A program made the translations under genes and the position numbers. Shown one piece after another: positions 1 through 4,685 of a stretch of 7,832 bases of DNA. This DNA comes from Candidatus Bipolaricaulota bacterium (GTDB lineage: Bacteria; Bipolaricaulota; Bipolaricaulia; UBA7950; UBA9294): NCBI GenBank assembly GCA_021159105.1, contig JAGGSM010000253.1, positions 1 through 7,832 on the forward strand, in the 5' to 3' direction. The first letter of the stretch is position 1. Each line of letters begins with the position of its first letter. Under the pieces are notes generated by a model that was given only the letters and a program-made list of their open reading frames with translations, was not told where the DNA came from and did no database searches.

Positions 1-189
1 ATGCTTTCCCCGCGATGAAGGCCCAACTACCGCGGGGTAATAATTCAATGGTACCATACACTCAAAACAGCAAGGCCCCTTGGTAATGGAACTATCCCGT
101 TACAAGAAAACGGTACAGTAATAGGTTTTGTGAAAAGCGTGTCCAAAGGGCCTCAGGAGATTAAGAGGTGATCCTACCACCCGTTGCCA
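1..189. other. Gene-free leading stretch with foldable inverted repeats
   Basis: I see no credible gene here. Two inverted repeats stand out. CCCCGCG (8-14) pairs perfectly with CGCGGGG (31-37) around a 16-nt loop, and may be the end of a transcript from outside the window. AGGCCCCTTGG (73-83) pairs with CCAAAGGGCCT (143-153) at ten of eleven positions. If read from the minus strand, the one mismatch becomes a G-U pair. The stretch between them contains a smaller CCGTT/AACGG hairpin around 96-112. Because this lies directly downstream of the minus-strand NifX-like gene, it could be the 3' structure of that operon. No classical terminator with a long T-run follows, so the role is uncertain. 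Confidence 0.3.
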
Positions 190-576
190 TCAGTGATGAT
201 GTCCGTGCCCTTGACCGTGCCCCTCCGGTTCGACCCATTCGATCGTCTCCAGGTTGCCGCGAATGTAACCGTTTATGACATCGCGCACTGAGCCGGTGGC
301 GCCGGTGACCACCTCAATCCCAAGCTGCTCAAAGAAGTTGACCGCGCTTGGCCCCATCCCCCAAGCGAGGACGGCATCAGCCCCTTGAGAGTGGATCCAG
401 TTGGGAAGATCCCCCGGACCGTGCTCGGCATATGGAACGTCGAGCACCTGTGTGTCCACAATCTTCCCATCGTCCACGTTGATCAGCGTGTAGTGCTGCG
501 CGCGCCCGAAGTGTTCCTCCACCTGATCGTCCAATCCAGCGGTCCCGCGTGTTGGTATCGCTATCTTCTTTGCCAT
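190..576 (-). CDS. NifX/NifB-type dinitrogenase Fe-Mo cofactor-binding domain protein, His-rich tail
   Basis: A 128-residue single-domain protein of the NifX/NafY-like 'dinitrogenase iron-molybdenum cofactor' family. Members are small cytoplasmic proteins that bind or carry metal-sulfur clusters; most are found in anaerobes with no nitrogenase. Visible family marks are the opening KKIAIPTRG strand, GLDDQVEEHFGRA (residues 14-26), the ADAVLAWGMGP segment (66-76) and GIEVVTGATGSV further on. The C terminus (about 116-128) is His-rich, GHGQGHGHHH, which suggests metal binding or storage. AAGGAGG lies 6 bases before the ATG and overlaps the stop region of the upstream DGC gene. That gene ends 11 bases earlier, so translation is probably coupled. 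It is the last gene of an OsmC-DGC-NifX operon. The family assignment is firm; the cargo metal and partner are unknown. Confidence 0.85.
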   Translation of the reverse strand: MAKKIAIPTRGTAGLDDQVEEHFGRAQHYTLINVDDGKIVDTQVLDVPYAEHGPGDLPNWIHSQGADAVLAWGMGPSAVNFFEQLGIEVVTGATGSVRDVINGYIRGNLETIEWVEPEGHGQGHGHHH

Positions 577-587
577 TTGAATCCTCC

Positions 588-1067
588 TTACCCTCTTGCC
601 CGCTCGGCAATTGGCTGTTTGTCTCTTTTTGCCAACTCTTGAATATCCTTCTTGATCTTTTCAGCGACCCGTTCCATTACACTCTCATCAAAGTCCGGGC
701 CGGCGGCCTTCTCCAGCCCGAAGTCCTCGTCCAGAGCGTACGCAAGATCCACCTCAACCCCTGCCTTCTGTAGTGTCTTGAGCAGACAACGCTCCTTGCA
801 CCCGTCGATAACGACCTGATAGTCGTCGTGCAGCAATACCTGCGTAGCTCCTTCTACCTCCGGCCAGAGAGCGAGGGGGCAGCGCATGAACGCGTTTGGG
901 ATCTCCTTTACCAGCGCCCGAGGGATGAATCCCGTCATCTGCCCAAGGTCCGAGCTTCCAAAGCACCCGTTTAGCCCAATTGTACGACCGAATTTCTCAT
1001 GCTGCATCCTCACCGTCTTGCGTGCCGGTTCAGTGACGATTTCCTCTACTGGTTTACGTATAAACAT
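588..1067 (-). CDS. DGC-domain putative zinc-binding protein
   Basis: A 159-residue protein resembling the DGC-domain 'putative zinc-binding protein' family, whose members share an Asp-Gly-Cys motif and several further cysteines. Here the motif is VVIDGCKERC (residues 85-94), followed by the usual aliphatic run and an acidic 'LAYALDEDFGLEK' type segment. Other cysteines are C35 in GLNGCFGSSD and C63 in MRCPLAL, giving four likely ligands (C35, C63, C90, C94). The last 40 residues are charged and helical. GAGGAG lies 7 bases before the ATG at 1067, supporting this start. It sits 29 bases after the OsmC gene and 11 before the NifX gene in one minus-strand operon. The biochemical role of the family is not established. 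Metal binding is inferred from the cysteines, and the neighbours suggest redox or metal-sulfur handling. Confidence 0.7.
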   Translation of the reverse strand: MFIRKPVEEIVTEPARKTVRMQHEKFGRTIGLNGCFGSSDLGQMTGFIPRALVKEIPNAFMRCPLALWPEVEGATQVLLHDDYQVVIDGCKERCLLKTLQKAGVEVDLAYALDEDFGLEKAAGPDFDESVMERVAEKIKKDIQELAKRDKQPIAERARG

Positions 1068-1096
1068 CGAAGTGCTCCTCTTCTATAATATATCAG

Positions 1097-1573
1097 TTAC
1101 TTGATGGCTGTGACATTCATCTGTTCAACCCGACCATTTCCCCGTTCAAGCATGACCTTCTCACTGACACTCAGCAGGGGAAGCAGCGTATTGTACACCG
1201 TGCCGTACTCGTGCAGGTAATTGACCAGCCGCTCTATCTTTTCCTCTGACTCCTCGGTGGATAGTACGAGCTGATAGCTGATAGACTCCATGTGCGGTGG
1301 ATCCTCCTGCCGCACGCCCGTTACTTGTACACGTGCATCACTTATCACCAGGCGCATCTTGGGTGCCAGCTTGCTGATGTTCTTCAGAAGGCACCCCCCG
1401 AATGCGGCCAGGAGCAACTCAGCGGGGTTGAGCAAGTCAGGGTTAGAATCGCGGGAGATGTCAAGCGTTATCCCCTCTGACTTCTCAGGGGCTTGTGCAT
1501 GACCTACCTCGCCAGCAATCTTCGTGATCGTAACACTGTAGTTTGGCATGATTGCCGTCTTGTCTACCTCCAC
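1097..1573 (-). CDS. OsmC-family protein lacking the second active-site cysteine
   Basis: A 158-residue OsmC/Ohr-like protein. Classical members are dimeric, two-cysteine thiol peroxidases that reduce organic hydroperoxides in the cytoplasm. The first signature is clear: NPAELLLAAFGGCLLKNI, with the reactive Cys at residue 61. The second signature, normally (C)PV(Y/H)xTL, reads HEYGTVYNTL (121-130), so the resolving Cys is replaced by Gly124. C61 is the only cysteine in the protein. It may therefore be a one-Cys enzyme working with an external thiol, or an OsmC-like protein with another role such as thiol or sulfur carriage. The start is GTG at 1573, chosen because AGAAGGAG lies 8 bases upstream; the internal ATG at 1549 has GGAGGT 16 bases away, which is too far. 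It is the first gene of the OsmC-DGC-NifX operon, read from a promoter at 1627-1655. Confidence 0.85.
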   Translation of the reverse strand: MEVDKTAIMPNYSVTITKIAGEVGHAQAPEKSEGITLDISRDSNPDLLNPAELLLAAFGGCLLKNISKLAPKMRLVISDARVQVTGVRQEDPPHMESISYQLVLSTEESEEKIERLVNYLHEYGTVYNTLLPLLSVSEKVMLERGNGRVEQMNVTAIK

Positions 1574-1626
1574 AAACGGTGCTCCTTCTCTAGTTATTGC
1601 GCATCAATGCATGAAAGCCAACGGGC

Positions 1627-1655
1627 AGTTTACTACTCCGTTGCAACAAGTTCAA
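1627..1655 (-). promoter_or_regulatory. Promoter of the OsmC operon
   Basis: On the minus strand TTGAAC (1655-1650), a 17-base spacer and TAAACT (1632-1627) form a sigma-70-type promoter, with a leader of about 50 bases before the GTG at 1573. The TTGA of the -35 box is the outer arm of the dyad at 1652-1672. The same arrangement occurs at 4577-4582 and 7029-7034. This is the weakest of the three promoters, since both boxes depart from consensus. Confidence 0.5.
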
Positions 1656-1672
1656 TCCCCTACAGGGGTTGA
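1652..1672. promoter_or_regulatory. GC-rich dyad, copy A (putative operator)
   Basis: CCCCT-AC-AGGGG (1657-1668) is a perfect 5-2-5 dyad, flanked by TCAA on the left and TTGA on the right. The left TCAA is, on the minus strand, the first four bases of the OsmC -35 box. Copies with the same position relative to a -35 box lie at 4579-4599 and 7031-7054. A protein bound here would contact RNA polymerase at the -35 region. No regulator can be assigned from sequence alone; the ArsR protein at 4228-4533 is the only candidate in the window. Confidence 0.55.
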
Positions 1673-1750
1673 TTTCCCGCCCCTTTGGGCGTGCTTCTTA
1701 AGAAACTTCTTGGTACACCGCGCGCTTGCGGCGGGGCAGTTTATTGCGGG
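1652..1750 (+). repeat. 99-bp dispersed repeat, copy A
   Basis: This aligns without gaps to 4579-4677 with about 15 differences in 99 positions by eye, close to 85% identity; most differences are C/T or G/A. Plus-strand RNA could form three hairpins: the dyad (1652-1672), CGCCC-CTTT-GGGCG (about 1678-1691) and CCGC-GCGCTT-GCGG (about 1718-1731). In copy B the sequence ends at a Shine-Dalgarno. Here the equivalent is GCGGG and no start codon follows, so copy A has no obvious downstream gene. It could be the upstream control region of the OsmC operon, an orphan leader, or a small RNA. Confidence 0.75.
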
Positions 1751-1999
1751 TTCCTCGTCGTTTCGAGTGGGTAGTGGCTTCTAATTTCGGTTCATACAGG
1801 ACTGATACCGGTTGGAAAGCAAGACCGGAGATCAAAGAGGATCCACCGCCGAGTAGAGAGGAGGCGCCCTTCGTGGTGAAGTGAGTCCATTACACAGCTT
1901 CGTGCTCTTGCGAGAGTCCTTGTGCTCGACCTTTCTCTTACGTTACCCACTCGAAACGTCAAAGAGCCTTATTGGTTGTGTATGGGGGCCACAGCGGTA
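1751..1999. other. Gene-free region between repeat A and the TDT gene
   Basis: No reading frame here has a ribosome site, a family match or plausible composition. The region holds the 200-bp inverted-repeat block and then about 40 bases after the TDT stop codon at 2000. I see no stem followed by a T-run that would serve as an intrinsic terminator for the minus-strand TDT gene. Confidence 0.5.
1759..1958. repeat. 200-bp block bounded by perfect 15-bp inverted repeats
   Basis: CGTTTCGAGTGGGTA (1759-1773) is repeated exactly, inverted, as TACCCACTCGAAACG (1944-1958). The interior 170 bases carry no credible gene. They do contain small self-complementary patches such as CTTC-GTGGT-GAAG (about 1870-1882). 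I see no clear target-site duplication at the outer edges. The form suits a miniature inverted-repeat element or the ends of a lost insertion; a paired protein-binding site is the alternative. The exact 15-base match over so short a distance is very unlikely by chance. Confidence 0.6.
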
Positions 2000-3043
2000 T
2001 CAACCACCCCGAAAGAGATCGCCCTTTGCTGCATGCAGCACGGTGTTCACAAGCGTAGCCGCCCACATGAAGAAGAGGAGTAAGTACAAAGCGAACCCAA
2101 AGTGGTCGACAAGATGAATTGAAAAGCGCTGAGCGACGAGGTGAGTTGCTGCAACGTAGGCACCGAGAGGGAAGGTGAATGCCCACCAGGACATGGCGTA
2201 GGGGAGCTTCAGCCGTCGGATGTAATGGATGGTCAGCATGATCGCCATCGCCACCCACCACACACCGAATCCCCAGAAGAAGAAGCCGATGACGAAGAAT
2301 GGCTCCTTGTCCGCAATGAAGCAGCAGTGGTTAACGATGTTGAGAAGCGCCACCGTCCCCGCACCGATCGGCCCGAGGTTGATCCACACGGTTGGAGCGA
2401 GGACGTTTGGAAGGGGGCGATGCAAGATGAACCGGTACATGCTGATGGCGAGCAACGCCAGATAGAGAAAGAATCCCGCACCCCAACCGAAGTAGTTCAC
2501 AAAGATCACCCATTCGTTCGCCAATCCGCTGAAGTGGCCAATGACCAGGCTCCCTGCGATCGGAATGACGATCAGCCCCACGGGAGGGATGAACCACGCC
2601 GGGTTGATATGGTCGAGGGTTACATGCTCTCCTTTGAACATGATGTAGGGCACAAGCAGGCCAAGCACGACGGTCAGGGCGCTTCCGATCATCCAGAACC
2701 ACACGCCGACCTGGAAATTCTTCCCAATCACCATGAAGTCCGAGGCAAGGACGAGCATCCCGACGGGGAGGGTCGGGTAGAAGTTAGCGATGACCGGATG
2801 GTTCAGGTCGCGCAGGGCGTCGGCGCGGTAGAAGATCCAGCGCATGACGCACGGTACAAGGAGGACCCCGAACAATGCCACATTGAAGTAAAACAGCCCC
2901 TGTGCAACGTACTCCAGGAACGGCAGGTAGCTCGAGTAGAACATGCTTGTCATGGCAAGGATTCCCGTTCCCATCACCGCCGCAAACCAGGATGGAGTGA
3001 AGTTCTTGATTGGATTCACAGAATGTCGCTCGACCGTAGCCAT
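2000..3043 (-). CDS. TDT-family (TehA/SLAC1/Mae1-like) membrane transporter, paralogue 1
   Basis: A 347-residue, very hydrophobic protein matching the tellurite-resistance/dicarboxylate transporter (TDT) family, which has about ten membrane helices around an anion pore. The family includes TehA-like channels, fungal malate and sulfite exporters and plant SLAC1, so the substrate here cannot be fixed; organic or inorganic anions such as dicarboxylates or sulfite are possible. Family-like segments are NFTPSWFAAVMGTGIL near the N terminus (the typical first-helix motif), LNHPVIANFYPTLP (about 78-91), NVLAPTVWINLGPIG mid-protein and YAMSWWAFTFPLGAY late. Length is typical. AGAGGTGA lies about 8 bases before the ATG at 3043. 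It is closely related to the transporter at 3174-4235, with long identical runs such as KGEHVTLDHI and HYIRRLKLPYAMSWWAFTFP. A 130-base gap separates them, so it may have its own promoter. Confidence 0.88.
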   Translation of the reverse strand: MATVERHSVNPIKNFTPSWFAAVMGTGILAMTSMFYSSYLPFLEYVAQGLFYFNVALFGVLLVPCVMRWIFYRADALRDLNHPVIANFYPTLPVGMLVLASDFMVIGKNFQVGVWFWMIGSALTVVLGLLVPYIMFKGEHVTLDHINPAWFIPPVGLIVIPIAGSLVIGHFSGLANEWVIFVNYFGWGAGFFLYLALLAISMYRFILHRPLPNVLAPTVWINLGPIGAGTVALLNIVNHCCFIADKEPFFVIGFFFWGFGVWWVAMAIMLTIHYIRRLKLPYAMSWWAFTFPLGAYVAATHLVAQRFSIHLVDHFGFALYLLLFFMWAATLVNTVLHAAKGDLFRGG

Positions 3044-3074
3044 ACCTGCTGATCACCTCTTCTTGCCGTATATT

Positions 3075-3102
3075 GCTTTGTTGCACAATTACGCACCAAA
3101 GC
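3075..3102. promoter_or_regulatory. Imperfect palindrome upstream of TDT paralogue 1 (possible operator)
   Basis: GCTTTG (3075-3080) and CAAAGC (3097-3102) are exact inverted halves, with TGC/GCA continuing the symmetry inside after one mismatch. It lies 32-59 bases before the start codon, where a promoter for the minus-strand transporter would be expected. A weak minus-strand candidate (TTGGTG, 18 bases, CAATAT) overlaps it. It does not resemble the GC-rich dyad of the other promoters, so this gene may be controlled differently from its paralogue. Confidence 0.3.
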
Positions 3103-3173
3103 TTGCGAAAGTCTACTCGCGCTCAAATAGGAAATCAACCAGAATAGCGCTGTGCCAGACAAAACACCCGCTA

Positions 3174-4235
3174 CTAGCGCGCTCGGAACAGATCCCCCTT
3201 GGCCCCGTGCACTATGGTATTTACGAGGGTTATCGTCCATAGCGCAAACAGGAGAAAGTAGAGAGACAACCCCATGTAATCTACCAACGGGGAGAAGACC
3301 TGCCCAACCGCGTGGCTAGCGGCAACGTACGCGCCAAGAGGAAAGGTGAACGCCCACCAGGACATGGCGTAGGGGAGCTTCAGCCGCCGGATGTAGTGGA
3401 TGGTCAGCATGATCGCCATCCCCACCCACCAGACTCCAAATCCCCACAACAGAAACCCGAACAGGTAGATCGGTGACTGATTCGCGGCCCCCGCACCATG
3501 AGGGGCCAACTTATACAGGGCGAGGATCGTAGCACCGATCGGTCCGAGGTTGATCCAGATGGTGGGAGCAAGGACGTTCGGCAGCGGATGGTGGATGATG
3601 AACCGATACATGGACACGGCGAGGAGCGCCAGGTAGATGAAGAAACCGGCTCCCAGGCCGAAGTAGTTGGCGAAGATGATCCATTCATCTGCCCATCCGC
3701 TGAAGTGCCCGATGAGTGAGTTGCCCACGATCGGGATGACGAGTAGCGCCACTGGCGGGATGAACAGGGCCGGGCTGATGTGGTCGAGGGTGACGTGCTC
3801 TCCCTTAAACGTGATGTAGGGGACGACGAAGGCAAAGATGACCGTGATTGCGCTTCCCACCACCCACATCCATAGACCGACGTTGAACAGTTTCTCGATC
3901 GACATGAAGTTAGAGCCGAGAATGACGATCGCTGCGGGGAAAGTGGGGTAGAAGTTGGCGTTGATCGGATGGTTCAAATCCTGCAGCGCCTCCTTTCGAT
4001 AGAACAACCAGCGCATAATCCACGGGGTAAGGAAGAGCGCGAACAACACGGCATTGATGTAGAACAACACCTGCCCTACCGTGCGTAAGGCTGGTATGTA
4101 ACTGGCATAGGAAATGCTAGTGGTGACCAAGATACCGGTTCCCATGATCACCGCAAACCACGCCGGGCTGAAATTACGGACCGGATTCACGGAATCATTC
4201 ACTACCGCTGCTGGATCATTGTATTCTTCATTCAT
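3174..4235 (-). CDS. TDT-family membrane transporter, paralogue 2, coupled to ArsR
   Basis: A 353-residue TDT/SLAC1-type integral membrane protein. By eye about two thirds of its residues match the transporter at 2000-3043, across the whole length. Landmarks are NFSPAWFAVIMGTGIL, LNHPINANFYPTFP, KGEHVTLDHISPALFIPPV, NVLAPTIWINLGPIG and YAMSWWAFTFPLGAY. The main divergence is in the N-terminal tail, the second membrane segment and the loop after GPIGA, where paralogue 1 has NHCCFIADKEP and this copy has APHGAGAANQSP. The ATG at 4235 has GAGGGAG about 4 bases upstream and lies inside the end of the ArsR gene (8-base overlap), implying coupled translation. Downstream the RNA could form CGCTA-G-TAGCG followed by GGTGTTTTG (around 3160-3178), only a weak terminator. 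Anion export under ArsR control is the likely role; the substrate is unknown. Confidence 0.88.
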   Translation of the reverse strand: MNEEYNDPAAVVNDSVNPVRNFSPAWFAVIMGTGILVTTSISYASYIPALRTVGQVLFYINAVLFALFLTPWIMRWLFYRKEALQDLNHPINANFYPTFPAAIVILGSNFMSIEKLFNVGLWMWVVGSAITVIFAFVVPYITFKGEHVTLDHISPALFIPPVALLVIPIVGNSLIGHFSGWADEWIIFANYFGLGAGFFIYLALLAVSMYRFIIHHPLPNVLAPTIWINLGPIGATILALYKLAPHGAGAANQSPIYLFGFLLWGFGVWWVGMAIMLTIHYIRRLKLPYAMSWWAFTFPLGAYVAASHAVGQVFSPLVDYMGLSLYFLLFALWTITLVNTIVHGAKGDLFRAR

Positions 4236-4533
4236 TATTCTCCCTCATCTTTGCTTCCAATAATTGTAGCAAATCTTTAACTTTAGAAGATGATAGATGC
4301 CAATAGACACGCACCCCATCACGGCGAGGTGTGATCAATCTGGCTCGGCGGAGCGCGTTTAGATGCCTAGATACTCCAGACTGATCAAGCTGGAAATGCG
4401 GCACTATCTCGCAGCCGCAGAGTTCGCCCTTGGAGAGGAGCCGCAGAATCTGAATCCGATACGGATGGGCAAGCGCCTGGCCGACCTCGGCGATCCTCTC
4501 ATCAAAGGGACTACGCATCTCATTGTTATCCAT
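4228..4533 (-). CDS. ArsR/SmtB-family winged-helix repressor with Cys-x-Cys box
   Basis: A 101-residue ArsR-family DNA-binding regulator. The core LAHPYRIQILRLLSKGELCGCEI (21-43) matches the family's first helices. ELCGCEI carries C39 and C41 in the place of the ELCVCDL metal box of arsenic/antimony sensors. The recognition helix is DQSGVSRHLNALRRARLI (50-67), followed by the wing RDGVRVYWHL (71-80). The Cys pair suggests sensing of a soft metal(loid) or of thiol oxidation or persulfide; family knowledge does not distinguish these. It is first in an operon with TDT paralogue 2 and presumably represses it and itself. The ATG at 4533 has only a weak GGGTG 9 bases upstream and the leader is about 15 bases, so translation may be modest; ATG at 4518 is an alternative start. 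Confidence 0.88.
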   Translation of the reverse strand: MDNNEMRSPFDERIAEVGQALAHPYRIQILRLLSKGELCGCEIVPHFQLDQSGVSRHLNALRRARLITPRRDGVRVYWHLSSSKVKDLLQLLEAKMRENNE

Positions 4534-4561
4534 TTGTTAATGCACCCAAGCGAAATATTAC
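4534..4561 (+). promoter_or_regulatory. Possible plus-strand promoter for the radical SAM gene
   Basis: TTGTTA (4534-4539), a 16-base spacer and TATTAC (4556-4561) could drive the plus-strand maturase gene. Its -10 box overlaps the -10 box of the minus-strand ArsR promoter, so the two would compete. Used this way, the transcript would carry nearly all of repeat B as a leader of about 115 bases. The match is moderate. Confidence 0.3.
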
Positions 4562-4582
4562 ATACAATTATCCCTCTGTCAA
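4555..4582 (-). promoter_or_regulatory. Promoter of the ArsR-TDT operon
   Basis: On the minus strand TTGACA (4582-4577), a 16-base spacer and TAATAT (4560-4555) make a strong sigma-70-type promoter. The predicted start is near 4548, only about 15 bases before the ArsR ATG. The TTGA of the -35 box is the outer arm of dyad copy B. Confidence 0.75.
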
Positions 4583-4599
4583 TCCTCTACAGGGGTTGA
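4579..4599. promoter_or_regulatory. GC-rich dyad, copy B (putative operator)
   Basis: TCAATCCTCTACAGGGGTTGA differs from copy A by a single C-to-T change, which turns one C-G pair of the dyad into T/G. That is tolerable as U-G if the plus strand is RNA, but it breaks DNA symmetry. It directly precedes and overlaps the ArsR -35 box, an appropriate place for autoregulation or activation. Confidence 0.6.
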
Positions 4600-4677
4600 T
4601 TCGCCGCCTCTTTGGGCGTGGTTCTTACAAAGCTTCTTGATACACCGCGTGCTTGCGGCCGGGTAGTTCATTGGAGG
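4579..4677 (+). repeat. 99-bp dispersed repeat, copy B (leader of the radical SAM gene)
   Basis: This is the second copy of the repeat at 1652-1750, ungapped and about 85% identical. It fills the space between the ArsR promoter and the radical SAM gene, and its last five bases are the GGAGG Shine-Dalgarno at 4673-4677. Plus-strand RNA could form the dyad hairpin, CGCCT-CTTT-GGGCG and CCGC-GTGCTT-GCGG. Two differences from copy A, one in the first stem and one in the second, replace C-G by U-G in plus-strand RNA; read from the minus strand both would be C/A mismatches. This favours a plus-strand RNA structure, but two positions are weak evidence. Confidence 0.7.
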
Positions 4678-4685
4678 CAACCGCA

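Noticed and set aside
15..89. Short plus-strand open frame of 24 codons at the window start
   Set aside because: No ribosome site and no recognisable product. It spans the foldable stem at 8-37.
1548..1784. Plus-strand open frame crossing repeat A
   Set aside because: It overlaps the OsmC start and promoter, has no ribosome site and no recognisable sequence. Treated as chance.
2141..3052. 303-residue open frame on the plus strand
   Set aside because: It lies entirely opposite the TDT transporter gene, is full of His, Asp, Glu and Arg in no domain pattern, and has no ribosome site. It is a shadow of the membrane protein's codons.
4579..4677. Known molybdenum/tungsten cofactor riboswitch before the radical SAM gene
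   Set aside because: The position and gene type invite it, but the short simple hairpins do not match what I recall of that riboswitch's architecture. I report it only as an uncharacterised repeat.
4653..4685. Eleven-residue N-terminal extension of the radical SAM protein from TTG
   Set aside because: It would make the Shine-Dalgarno GGAGG part of the coding sequence, and no ribosome site precedes the TTG.
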